NCBI GenBank assembly: GCA_026225945.1
Contig: JAMJFZ010001074.1
Coordinates: 4,053,001-4,117,000, forward strand
DNA: 64,000 nt
Origin: Cricetomys ansorgei
Taxonomy: Eukaryota; Chordata; Mammalia; Rodentia; Nesomyidae
Direction of reading: 5' to 3'
The notes beneath the pieces were generated by a model. That model saw nothing but the letters and a program-made list of their open reading frames with translations, was not told where the DNA came from and did no database searches. A program made the position numbers and the translations under genes. Below are positions 38,141-48,125 of the stretch, piece by piece (within the stretch, counting starts at the first letter, position 1; each line of letters opens with the position of its first letter).

Positions 38141-40231
38141 TGAAATTTTTTTTTAGTTTTTTTAGACTTTAATATATCCCCCCCCCCATTTTCTACCTCC
38201 AAATCTCCCACTCACAGTTAACTTCTGGCTTGAACTGAGCTCAGAAAACCATAGAATTTTTTTTAAGCAAGGATACAATAAAACTGCGATATCATAAATC
38301 ATACTCAAAGCTATCACACATGCAAGTACGTGCAGTAAACAATACCAGCACCACTTTCTTAGGCTTTAGAAAATCCCCCCGCAGCTTTAAAAATGTGCGT
38401 TAAATGACTGCATATACAGTTCATGCCACTATTAGCTCCGATTTAAAAGATAAGACATCTCAAGGATAAACTATCCAATTAACTATGTTATCATAATAAC
38501 TGGCAAGAAAATTAAGGGTTTGGAGTAATTCAGGCACTAAAACTTATTCAGTATATTCTGTAGTGGTGTTGAGTAGCCATGCTCCTTTATTGTAGTCATG
38601 TTTATTTCGTTCTCTATATGGCTAGATTTTTGAGATAGCAAAAAATCATACTGTAGAGAGATGGGTCAATTTTACTAAAATAGTCATTAAATATACTATA
38701 TGCTCGTGTTAGCTGGACAGTCATCTTAAGGTAGCTAATGAAAATACAAGCCTTTTAATTTAAGAAAGTGTTCAGAATGTACTCCATCTGCTTTGTAAAA
38801 ATCTTTGTAACTTCAAGACCAAGGAAGGAAGAACCAATTATTTCATCACACTTCCCCATTTTCATGGTAAACATTTCCCCAAATCACACTAATTCCTAGA
38901 CAAAATACACTTCAATCTTAAGAAAACGTTTAAGAATGAATGAGAACTTTCTCAGCACCGAAGGGAAAGCTCTGTTGTTTCATGACATTGCCTGGTATAG
39001 CCCACACTTTACATTAGTTTCAAACTCTCACAGCAGGGTACTTTATATCCACTCAACTATTACCTTGGCTATAATACTTTAAAATTAATTTAAAATGTTT
39101 CACCTTGAATCTGATGTTAGCACTTATTCCTTAAAGTATAAAGTTAATGGTCATGCAAATTAGGTAATGAAGACACAAATGTGCAATAATAAAATTCCCA
39201 CAGAAACCTGTTATTTCAGTTTAAACGTCACTCTGCTTAATCATGTTAATCGCTGAAGCATAGTGTCGTCTGGAGTGAGATTCTTCAGGTATTATTTTCT
39301 CCTTGTGTAGGATTAACTAAGATCACCATTGATTAGAAGATAAGAATGCAAATGCTAATGATTCATAGAATTTAGGGCACATCTAGACATTTTTAGATAG
39401 TGCGGTTGCTTAAAGAATCCAGGCACAAACTGCAGGCACAGGGACAGATTGCATAAGAAGTCACGTGCTTGCTGCAACTGTATTCATGTTATTGGATTTT
39501 TTTAAAGCAATACGCGATGATGAATAATTTAGCACTTAATAAAATATTCAATCTGACTGATCCATTGGTTTAATTTTAAAATAAAGACGACTAATAAAAG
39601 GAGTTACCTTTCATTATCAAATTCCAGGCGTAAGTGCCTGTAAATTGGAATCCGCACAAAGGGAAAACACTAATTCCTATAAGACATTCGATAAATTATA
39701 GATACGTGGTGGGGGAGGGGTAAGGAAGAAGCAGAGTAAAATCCCGTGTTAACACTATCTTCAGTAAGTTTTCCCAAAGTTTAATTGTTTGCCCTATCAG
39801 GCACGCTCAGTTCTGCCTTCTGCAGAGGTCCGGAAGAAGAAAATGAGAGAGGTGCAAGTATAACCGAAAGAGCTAATGCAAAATAGCCGGTTTCTTTCCC
39901 AGAAGCTCTCTCCCTCCACCCACAGGGTGGCTTACAAAGGATGAATCTGCTGAAGAATGGAGGGAATAGGCTTCCTGAGCTTTGTCTAGAGGACCACATT
40001 GGAAAGCCCAGGCACCATCTCTATGTCCGCTTAACTGAAGGCATATATAGGCTGTGCCCTAAGCGAGGGCATCTTCAAGAGCTCAGGACAGCTGCAATGT
40101 GTCGCGCCCAAGCTCTAGCAACTAGAAGCCTTATGGCAAGCCGTCACTCATTAGGTCCAGTAGCATCTCCGATATGGGTTAGATAGTGTCAGAGGTACTG
40201 TGTAGGTAGGTGGTTGTGAGTGGGCGGTGAG

Positions 40232-40233
40232 CG

Positions 40234-40276
<43 letters not shown>
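40232..40276. repeat. (GT)n microsatellite
   Basis: GT array with one GC interruption near its start. Confidence 0.96.
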
Positions 40277-40277
<1 letters not shown>

Positions 40278-40742
40278 CCTGTTTGGGGTGGGGACGGAGG
40301 CGGGGATAGAAGAAGAGGGGAGTGCCTGCAGTTCTTCCCTTTCCCTTGCAGCTAAGGCATCAAAGTGCAGAAGGAATCCAGACAAGAAATAAAAGACACG
40401 GAAAATATCAGCTTTGGGAGCCCTTTCTTTTCCTTACCACTGGAGACTAGGCGACCTAACCCAGAATCATTTCCATATGCTAACCTTCACTGAAGTGGCT
40501 GCCACCGCAAAGTAACTATCAGGGCAGTTTGGGAAAAGAGAAGCAAAGACTGATTCCCCACTCACACCTGCACCCCGGGAAAACAGCCACATTCCGGGTG
40601 AGGGTGCGGGGGTGGAAGACATGTGCTAGCCACCGCCTGAGTCCAGAAGACAGGGCTAAGTGGGCAGGCATCTGACCCGCAACAAACAGGTTTCTGGAGC
40701 ACAGTCCCCTACCAGCCTATCGCTAAAGCACATAGGTGGTGC

Positions 40743-40745
<3 letters not shown>

Positions 40746-40780
<35 letters not shown>
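40746..40780. repeat. (GT)n microsatellite
   Basis: About 17 uninterrupted GT units. Confidence 0.96.
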
Positions 40781-40782
<2 letters not shown>

Positions 40783-41630
40783 TGTAGAGTATCCACGAAA
40801 TGTTTAGTCTAATCTCAAATGAGTCAACGCATTTTTTTTTCATTCCAGATACTTCTAGAGCCCCAGCGTTTTAAAGCCCTGTAGCTAGCTGTACTCAGTT
40901 CCCCCACTTAAGGCTGTCTGTGGAGGATTCTATTACAGAGGCATCCCTCAGAAGGGCTGTCTGTCTCCGTGAACGCAGAAAGAGCACAGCCCCCTAATAT
41001 CTTGGAACTCCCTTCTCCTCTATCTATTCCTGGCTCTGATTCAGTACCTGCTGGTATACAGGCGGAGCTTCTCACCAGCTTTCATAACCCTATTCTCTCA
41101 GAGGACCCGAAAGTCACCTAAACAACTCAGCAGGAGACTCACCGAAGTCCTGTTTTTCTTTTAATGTTTTTTTTGTTTTGTTTGTTTGTTTTCTATTTAC
41201 ATGCAAGCCATGAAAGGCACAGATAGACCAGCCCGAACAACTTTTCAGCCCCTGGGCTGGGGGCGCAGGAAGGTTGGTTTGCATCTCACAGCGGTCTATT
41301 ACTATGAGTTATGGTCTTACCCAGAGGGAGTGCACGCCAATGCTCAGGCCCCCTGGGAGTTCGAAGTGAAGGGAGTTGTTGAGTTGTTGTGATTGAAGTC
41401 ACGCGCCCGGGAGGAGGAAGGAGGGGAAAGCTGGGCGACTTAGTAGACCTCTCTCCATCTCACTAACAGCACAAACTCTCAATATAGGGTCCAGGATTGG
41501 CAGACCCCTTCTTCCCAGCCCTGCGCCAGAGAGCACTGCATACAGCCTACAGCCCTGCGGTTATCCAGGCTGTCTGAGCATCAACTAGATGATGGCCCCC
41601 GCACACTCGACACACTTAGCTCTGCCAGGT

Positions 41631-41676
41631 CTCTATCCACTGTCATCAGCCAGCTCTATCCACTGTCATCGGCCAG
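41631..41676. repeat. 23-bp tandem duplication in Edil3 intron 1
   Basis: Two adjacent 23-base units (41631-41653 and 41654-41676) begin CTCTATCCACTGTCATC and differ at a single base (CAGCCAG versus CGGCCAG). The array sits about 310 bases inside intron 1 from the donor. Confidence 0.9.
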
Positions 41677-41980
41677 CAATATTCACTCTTGCTAGCCAGG
41701 GGTCACGCAGAGAATCGGTGGCAAAGGAAGATCAGGAAGAACACCCCCTCCCACCTCTCAGTCTTCTTGTTTTCTAGATCACACCCTCTCGCCCCCCCTT
41801 GCTCAGCCTGAGGCACTCCGCTCGGACTTTGCTAGCACTTTCTCCGGGTATCCAGGGCGCGTCGCCTCCACCGTGGCGGGCGCTCCCCGCACGCGCCGGA
41901 GACCCACTGTGGCCCCATGTGCGGCGTTTCCAAAGGCGCTCCCGGCCCGTCCCGCATCCAGCGACCCCCCTGCCCAGCCA

Positions 41981-41986
41981 CCTCAC
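41981..41986 (-). other. Edil3: Edil3 intron 1 splice donor
   Basis: On the minus strand the exon ends AAAG and the intron begins GTGAGG, a strong donor. It splits a glycine codon after its first base (phase 1), matching the known GKG-D junction where the signal peptide meets the first EGF repeat. Reading on without splicing gives a frame unlike EDIL3. Confidence 0.9.
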
Positions 41987-42053
41987 CTTTGCCGAACTGG
42001 GGCACGCCGAGGCTGAGTCCAGCCAAAAGCCAGGCTGCTACCAAGCGCTTCAT
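41987..42053 (-). CDS. Edil3: Edil3 (Del-1) exon 1, coding part: signal peptide
   Basis: Read on the minus strand from the ATG at 42053, this exon encodes [20 protein letters not shown] followed by G-K, then the first base of a split glycine codon. That closely matches the start of human EDIL3 as I remember it ([20 protein letters not shown], then GKG before the first EGF repeat), so the match covers nearly all 22 codons. EDIL3 is a secreted extracellular-matrix protein with three EGF repeats and two discoidin domains; it binds integrins alpha-v-beta-3/5 and phosphatidylserine and acts in angiogenesis, efferocytosis and restraint of leukocyte adhesion. Only the secretion signal is here: a K-R basic start, a hydrophobic core of about ten residues (V5 to L15), and an expected cleavage after G23. 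The ATG has A at -3. No upstream ATG exists on this strand for over 700 bases, which fixes the start. The remaining exons lie beyond base 1. Residues 3 and 11 differ from the mouse form I recall (H and V). Confidence 0.93.
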
Positions 42054-42540
42054 GATCGCGTCTCCCGGACGTGACCCGTGCTGCTCTGGGGTCGTAGCGG
42101 AGGGCGCTGGAGGCGAGGTGGCCCTGCAGGACAGCGGCAGACCCCGCCCCTGTCGGAGATGCAAGAGGACGCCTTCCTCCCGCAGCGTTTCCTCCAACAG
42201 ATTCTTAGGGAGGGCGATAAAGAGTGATGGCCGGAGAGAAAAGGTGTCCACCCCCCCCACCCCTTCCGCTTCGCCTGCGCCGGGGTGCGCGGAGGTGGGT
42301 GTGCTGGAGAGGGGTTCGGGGCTCAGTTGGCGCTGCGGGTGGGTCCTGGCCGAGGCTCAGCGGGCGGAGCGCGGGCTCCCGGGGTTCCGGGCTCCCCGAC
42401 TTCTGTGCGGGCCGGGAGTGAGGCGCACCTCAGGGCGAAGCAGCCGGCAGGATCTCCTGGCTCCCGCTGCCGCCTCCGCGGCTGCAGGGCTTCTGACTTG
42501 GAGAACAATGAAGCGTGAGCTGGAGGGTAGCGAGCCTGAG
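42054..42540 (-). other. Edil3: Edil3 5' UTR (upstream limit inferred)
   Basis: GC-rich leader immediately upstream of the Edil3 start codon. The minus strand has no ATG from 42054 to 42799, so the coding ATG is the first AUG for any transcription start in that interval. The frame of the main ORF stays open upstream to a GTG at 42260 but has no ATG. The 5' limit near 42530-42540 is inferred from a TATA-like element, not seen directly. Confidence 0.6.
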
Positions 42541-42640
42541 GCCAAGAGCACACTGTATACAAACAGTGGCGGCGCGCGTGTGAGACTGAGCTTAGCAGGC
42601 TGGCTTTGGGCTCCCCCGGCGCCCGCCCCCCTGCCCTCCC
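42541..42640 (-). promoter_or_regulatory. Edil3: Candidate Edil3 core promoter
   Basis: On the minus strand a TATA-like element TTTGTATACA lies at about 42554-42563, and a GC box (CCCGCCCCC on the plus strand) at 42622-42630. A start about 25-30 bases downstream of the TATA-like element would fall at 42525-42540. CpG-island promoters often start at several dispersed sites, so this is one candidate only. Confidence 0.4.
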
Positions 42641-42738
42641 TCTTATTACCTCCTCCAGTTCCCCCCTCCCCTCTCTTTCTCTCTGGCTTCTCTCGCGCGC
42701 CTCTCTCCCTCCCCCCTCCTTTCTCTCTGCCCCCCTCT
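42622..42738. repeat. Polypyrimidine (plus) / polypurine (minus) tract in promoter
   Basis: About 115 bases of nearly uninterrupted C/T on the plus strand with CCCTCC and CTCTCT runs, broken by a short TTATTA and by a CGCGCG. It lies just upstream of the likely start site; on the transcribed-sense strand it is G/A rich, containing GGGAGG and GAGAGA. It could bind Sp/KLF, MAZ or GAGA-type factors or form triplex DNA. Confidence 0.7.
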
Positions 42739-42839
42739 AAGGTGGCTCCTTCTGCTGGAAGAGAAAGGGAGACAGCCGCAGCCACACCCTGGTACCTGCC
42801 ATCCTCTGCTAAATTCCTATACTGCTTGAACCTTTTCAA

Positions 42840-45215
42840 CACATGATGAAAAACTCTAGGGGAACACAGTTGATGTCTGAAAGTTGTTGACTCAAAGGTT
42901 GGTTTTATAGTTAACCATGCAAAAGAGTTCCCTGAACTTCAGCACTGTCAGCAAAAGAAGTTGAGAGATTGCACGAAGTGGCTCTTGGAGCTCAAGCTGG
43001 GTGAGACCCAACACTGACAAAAGAAGATAACTCTGATTTCTCAAGAGTCACGATTTAGTCAGGAGCCAGACCCCAATCGGGCAAGACAGGCTGCTATTCT
43101 ACTGTTCTGTCTGCAAATCAGTTAGTTCTGGGCTGAGGGGGAAGATTGTGGGCTCCTCTGCTCGCAGTGGGCAAAGGGCAGAAGCTAGCTGGAGGCACGT
43201 AGTAAGCAGGACATCTGCTTCACAGGAGAAACAGTGAGAGGAGTTTGGAAACCTTGCAGAAAAACTAAGGGAAGAGCAGATTCTTGAAACATCACTCAGG
43301 TCGATCAAATTTCGCTGCTCCCCACCAAAACTAAAACAAATGGGCTTATTTTGCACTGAGAGAGATTGAACCAAAAATACAGCCTCTGGCTTACAATTGT
43401 GCTTTCTCCTTCGTTTTCGGTTAGAATGATTGCTTACTGTAGATTCAATTCCTGCACTACCAAGTACCAAAATGAAACAGAGAATTCCCAGTCCTTCCCC
43501 AACCCAGTTGTGAAGGGAGGTGGGGAAACAGAATCACATGCATAAAGATACTGAAGAAAGTTCAATTTATAGGATTAGACATTGAAAGGAGACAACCATG
43601 AAACTTCCTCTTCATTTTCTTCCTCGAAATCCTTGGAACCTCAACTTCTATCATCTTTCTGGCGTTTGAAGTGAGAGGACAGAAAGCCATGAAAAGCAAC
43701 TGGAAAGAAACACCAGTGACTGCTAGGGAGAAATAATGTGTATGGTGGAGAAAACGTCAATCACAAAATGAAGTTTGTGATGTTTGAAGGAAGGGTGACA
43801 AGACATGTTTAAAAAGTTATCTTGCTGAGTAAAAGAAGGTTCATTTATTTACTGTGTACTTTTATGCTTGATTCCATCCTTGCTGGACCTGGATAGTATT
43901 CTTCAGAGTTGTTATAAAATCATTTTAGCAATCACAATTCTGCTTTCTTGTTCATCACTATCATTTAAGTCTGAATGTGCACTCATGCCCTGACATATGC
44001 TGTACAAAGGACTTCTCTAACTTGTGAAACAAGTCGCTTTAAGGGATTATTTCTAAATGATTGTGAAAAATCTTAAAATGCAGGACCTGAACTGTTCTGC
44101 ATGATGAGATAACCAATGAGAGACAATAGGCTACAAGCTGTTTGCTTTCCGATTCTACTTACTATTTCCATTTTACTAATAATATATAATATTAAGAAGC
44201 ACGTCGAGATGTTAGCATTTTTTAGCAAACCTCTTCCTTTTAAAGAAAAGTTGTAGTTTAATACTCAAGGAGGTATAAAACCGCATCAAAATGCATATTC
44301 TGTGGCCAAACAACTGGAGTGATAGCTATAAAAGTCTTTCTTAAGTGGTATACTACGTATGAAAGGTTTTGCCAATTTAATACCTCTTCAGTCTAACAGA
44401 AGCTGGTGTATTGTCCTAAACACAGCTGCACTTTCAGGGTTGCCATGATTTCTTCCTGCTTATTGATAATGACCATCTGCAAATAAGCCTTTCGTTTTGA
44501 GGGTTTGAAGTATTCACCCTCATTTCATTTATCTTCTACTCCACTTATGTAGGACCGTATATATGATTACAGCCCTTTCACCAGTGGAGTATAGAGAATG
44601 TTTAAAAGACTGCATAAATTGAAAAAATCAGACAGAGAGAGAAAGGGTAAAAGGACAAAATGCTGTTATAATTTTTTTTTCCTGCACATAAACCGCTAAG
44701 AGACCTTTACTAATCACATATGATCCAGCCTATGGTTTTACAGCTTCTCCAAATATATGCCTAAAGTACTAAAAATGATCTATGCATCACATGAAGATAG
44801 CATTTCCCAAATTGTTTTCTACAGGCATTCTTATCCTTAGGATGTTGATAGGTTTCGGGAAAAGAAAAGAAAACCGTTGCATGGGCAAATTATTTTTGGA
44901 ACATTGTATTTTAAAGAAGTTTCTTATATATCCTTGATGGCTATTTGAATATTAATTCCTCTAAAAGCCTGGTGGTTAAGAGGGCTTTCCAAAAGTGATT
45001 AACCCAGCATTTTGCAAGTATTGTTGCTGTTGCTGTCGCTGGCATCGTGACAAGCTCCTCCTTAGTATACCTGCTAATATATGATAGGTTCAACATTGCA
45101 AGGAAATTCACATTGCCTTAAAACAAGCAAAAATAAGTGGGATGAAAACAAGTTAATGAGAAAATGCAGAAAGATTATTGATTTCTGCTAACAACTGAAT
45201 AATTCTTTCCCTGAT
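42840..45215. other. Edil3 upstream region, no gene recognised
   Basis: Mostly unique-looking sequence upstream of the promoter. A 123-codon minus-strand open frame at 43099-43470 begins at a non-ATG codon or in no recognisable family and is not supported as a gene. Confidence 0.5.
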
Positions 45216-45219
45216 ATGA

Positions 45220-45595
45220 TTGCGGTGATTCATCTCAATTGTCAACTGGATGAGTTCTAGAATCACCAGCAGGGAACTGGGCCTCTGGGGATGTTCATGA
45301 CAGATTATCTTGACTGTCATGACATCTTGACTGGGAAGACCTTCCCACCTTGAGTGACACCTCTCCCTAGACTGGGATCCTTGACTACGACTATGTGGAG
45401 AAAAAGAAAACTTGCACTAAAGTGTCTGTTGCATTACGCTTCTTGACTGCAGTGTGATGTGTCCAATGGGCTCAAGCTCATACTGCTGTGATCCCACCAT
45501 TATGATAGAGAACTATGAACTGAAATAAACCGTTCCCTCTTTGAGCCTCTTTTGTCGGGGTATTTTTTATCACAGCAACAGAAAAGGAAACCAAT
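45220..45595 (+). mobile_element. hAT-like rodent repeat (RCHARR1-type), copy 1
   Basis: Landmarks CAATTGTCAACTGGATGAG, GGGAAGACCTTCCCACCTTG, ACTGGGATCCTTGACTAC, TGTGTCCAATGGGCTCAAGC, GAACTGAAATAAACCGTTCC and the end GGGTATTTTTTATCACAGCA, ACAGAAAAGGAAACC follow a common murine element I remember as RCHARR1. The name is from memory. Confidence 0.6.
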
Positions 45596-45639
45596 GCATG
45601 AAATTGCTGCCTGCAAGTGGAGCCGATGCTACGACAAAC

Positions 45640-46020
45640 CTTACTCACCATGCTATTCTTAACCTTTTGGAGCTCTCTTGTGTCGGCAACGAGAAGAGTT
45701 TGTTATGTTGGGCTAGAAAGGCTGTAGCTTTCTGGAGGAAACGAAAAAGCTTAGTGGGCCATTCTGGAGGAAGTTTGGAAGACAAGAAAGTTGCGAAAAT
45801 GGTAAATGGTAGAAGGTGGCGGCCAGCCACACAATGCCTCGTGAGGAAATAAGGATTCCGTCAGGAACTAATCTAGTGACCACTTGTGTGTTGTTTTTCC
45901 TAGGCATCAGGTTTCATTATTATTCCCTGTGTCCTGAGATGCTTACTAAAGCTGAATTTAAATGTAATGGGCTTCAAGAGAGGATACTGTTTGGGCAGGG
46001 TGGGTCCTAGGAAAGCAGAA
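45640..46020. other. Unassigned sequence between the two hAT-like copies
   Basis: Includes TTGTGTCGGCAACGAGAAGA and a 103-codon plus-strand open frame (45541-45852) without a recognisable domain, starting inside the repeat at TTG. Probably repeat-derived. Confidence 0.35.
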
Positions 46021-46024
46021 ATGA

Positions 46025-46215
46025 TTGTTTTGTTGTTGTTGTTGTTGATGTTTGTTTGTTTGTTTTGATTTTCTGAGACAGGATTTCTCAGTTGTTACTC
46101 TGACTGTCCTGGAACTCACTCTGTAGACCAGACCAGGCTGGTCTTGAACTGACTGAGATCAACTTGCCTCTGCCTCTGTCTCCCAAGTGCTGGGATTAAA
46201 GGCTTGGACCACCCC
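46025..46215 (-). mobile_element. B1 SINE, minus strand
   Basis: GTT-rich start, TTCTGAGACAGGATTTCTCA, CTCTGTAGACCAGACCAGGC (with a small internal duplication of GACCA), and GTGCTGGGATTAAAGGCTTG. Confidence 0.92.
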
Positions 46216-46248
46216 ACCCCACCCCACCCTTTTTTTTTGGGGGGGGGA
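46206..46248. repeat. (CACCC)n, T9 and G-run junction
   Basis: CCACCCCACCCCACCCCACC followed by a run of T and then a run of G. It adjoins the B1 5' end. Confidence 0.85.
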
Positions 46249-46249
46249 G

Positions 46250-47265
46250 GTATCCATGCAACTGAAAGGAAAAATCCTTGGCTACACAGCAACAGTAGGA
46301 AAAGGTCCCTGAAGGCCAAATTGAAGGCTAAATTATACCCATTAGAGGTTCCATGTTGGGGAGATTTAAACTCATTGAAGGAAGATTGTCTAATCTGAAA
46401 CAGAGACTGATGGGAGGCTGAAGCACTTCCCCACTTCTCAGAAGTAGACACCTGGAAAACTGTTTTCCCATGATCAACATGCAGAAGGTGAGGCTCATGT
46501 GGTCCCCAGGGGTGGAGATTTCCATCCCAAGTTGGCAGCAGACCTTGGAACTTGGAAGTGTCATCCAGGTGGTACTAGTTTTACAGGTGTGACATATATG
46601 TGAACATTAGATCAGGGAGAGTTGCTTCACGGTTTCATAAAGTGATTGAGGCAAAGCAATGGGTAACAGGGTTAGAGTCCCTGCAAGGAGGCTCTGTAAG
46701 GCCACTGTGTAAAGTAAAGAAGTAAGTAAAGAAGGTTAAGCCTAGTTGCAACTGATCCGTTTCCTAGGAAACTGAGGAAAGCTTCATTCAGAGTGGAGCT
46801 GACTCAACACAGAAGTGTGTGCTGCAGAAGCAGAGATGGGGGTAGATTTAGGAATCTAATTGATTGATTAATCATGATCCTGAGATGCTGGACATGGAGT
46901 TGCAGGATTTGGCCTTTGCCCTACTGTGTTTCGGTCTTACTTTGGTTTAGTATTTCTATACTATGCTCACATTAATCCGTTTTGAAATGGGGTGGTTTAT
47001 TCTATGACACAGTATCTGCTAAGTATGTAACTTGTTTGATTTTATAGGATCTCACACTTCTGATATTGATTTGGGTCTCATATGAGACTTGCATTTTCTA
47101 CTTTTAAACTGTTGTTATTGATAAAGATTATGGGGACGTCAGAAGTTGGATTGTGTTTTGACTTATATGATGAACATGAAAATTTGGGGACAAGGGGTGA
47201 AAAGTTATGATTTAAATTGGTATCAAATAGAGTTGTGATAGTCAGTTGCCAACATAGTGAAATCT
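46250..47265. other. Unassigned, probably repeat-derived
   Basis: Contains TTTCGGTCTTACTTTGGTTT, GAAATGGGGTGGTTTATTCT and CTCATATGAGACTTGCATTT, which resemble a widespread murine repeat I cannot name. No intact ORF. Confidence 0.35.
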
Positions 47266-47269
47266 AGAA

Positions 47270-47515
47270 TTAACTAAGACATGGGCCTGCTCATGCCTAC
47301 GGAATTATCTGGATTACATTTCGATGAAAAGACCTGTCCACTGTGGGTACCACCATTCACCAGCTGGGGATCCTGGGAAAGGAGAAAGTGAGCTCAGCAC
47401 AAACCTGAATTGTTCTCTGTAATGTGGCTAGATGTCTCAAGCTCTTTGTACTTTTCCTTATTTAATTGCTTCTGTTAGGGTATTTTATTAATGTAACAGA
47501 AAAAGAAAGTAGGAC
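47270..47515 (+). mobile_element. hAT-like rodent repeat (RCHARR1-type), copy 2
   Basis: GGGCCTGCTCATGCCTACGG, AAGACCTGTCCACTGTGGGT, CAGCTGGGGATCCTGGGAAA, GGAGAAAGTGAGCTCAGCAC and the end TTGCTTCTGTTAGGGTATTT, AACAGAAAAAGAAAGTAGG share landmarks with copy 1. Confidence 0.65.
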
Positions 47516-47604
47516 AATGAAGAATTCTGAAGGTAGAGTCTTTGGTGGTAATTAGGCTGTGGTGTAAGAACTATCATGAATGAAATTAGTATCTCTATGA
47601 AATA

Positions 47605-47705
47605 TTCTCTCTCTCATTTTCTCTTTCTCTGTCTGTCTCTATGTCTCTATGTCTGTCTGTCTTTCTCTCTGTGTTTGTCTCTGTCTTTCTCCCTTGTCCT
47701 ACTCC
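47605..47705. repeat. CT-rich simple repeat
   Basis: TCTC/TGTC tetranucleotide-like array. Confidence 0.9.
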
Positions 47706-47904
47706 CTATTGCCCCTGCTTTCTTTCTCTTCGCTGACACTTGCATGCAGTGAATAGAACGTCATCTGTGTGCCAGGAAACACATCATCTTTATTGAATCT
47801 GATGACATTCTTATTTAGGACTTCCTAGCTACAACAACTAAGAAATAAATGCTCCATGCTATGGTAATTTGTTTTATCTGCTTAAACCGAGCACGATTTT
47901 TGTT

Positions 47905-48125
47905 AAGGCTTTATTTTTATATTTTATTTTATGTGTACTTGGCCTGCATGTATGTCCATGAATGCATGCAGTACCATCAGAGACCCAGAAGGGGTCATCA
48001 AAATTCCTGAACTGATGTTACTGACAGCTGCGAGTAGTCAGATGGGTACTGGGAATTGAATCAGTGTAGTCGGCAACAACAGTTAAGTTCTCTTAATTGC
48101 TAAGCCATTTCTGTAATCTCTAGGC
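47905..48125 (-). mobile_element. B3-type SINE, minus strand
   Basis: T/A-rich start (the reversed tail), TGTATGTCCATGAATGCATG, CAGAGACCCAGAAGGGGTCA, GATGGGTACTGGGAATTGAA and GTTCTCTTAATTGCTAAGCC follow a diverged B3. Confidence 0.75.

Larger units (their letters stand above)
38141..41600. other. Edil3: Promoter-proximal part of intron 1, few repeats
   Basis: Repeat-poor sequence with rising GC content toward exon 1. It includes a C run (38178-38187), two GT microsatellites (40232, 40746) and two octamer motifs near 39153 and 39346. It may hold regulatory elements; no coding exon is evident. Confidence 0.5.
1..41986 (-). other. Edil3: Edil3 intron 1, 5' part
   Basis: Everything from base 1 to the exon 1 donor is intron 1 of Edil3, transcribed from right to left. 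The acceptor of exon 2 is not in the window; I looked for the first EGF repeat (C-x-P-x-P-C-x-N-G-G-x-C) on the minus strand and did not see it. The intron is AT-rich and repeat-laden; the listed SINE, LINE, LTR and microsatellite entries account for part of it. Confidence 0.85.
41790..42700. promoter_or_regulatory. Edil3: CpG island over Edil3 exon 1 and promoter
   Basis: CpG dinucleotides, almost absent elsewhere in the window, become dense here, for example GGGCGCGTCGCC near 41857, GGCGCGCGTG near 42570 and CTCGCGCGCC near 42692. GC boxes occur at 42142-42150, 42362-42367 and 42622-42630. The island spans the start of intron 1, exon 1 and the proximal promoter, typical of a developmentally regulated CpG promoter. 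Such islands often also fire in the opposite direction; no plus-strand exon can be identified from sequence. Confidence 0.85.

Noticed and set aside
41832..42260. 142-codon minus-strand open frame as a longer Edil3 N-terminus
   Set aside because: It begins at GTG, and reading past 41986 crosses a strong splice donor into the intron. Only codons 70-91 match EDIL3; the remainder is CpG-island sequence.
42357..42842. 161-codon minus-strand open frame upstream of Edil3
   Set aside because: Starts at a non-ATG codon and follows the polypurine tract (Gly/Glu/Arg-rich), a composition effect.
41917..42846. 309-codon plus-strand open frame over the CpG island
   Set aside because: Low-stop GC-rich DNA antisense to Edil3 exon 1 and its promoter; Pro/Arg/Ser-rich with no domain. 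A divergent transcript is possible but coding is not supported.
43099..43470. 123-codon minus-strand open frame
   Set aside because: No recognisable domain and no promoter or splice context; likely chance.
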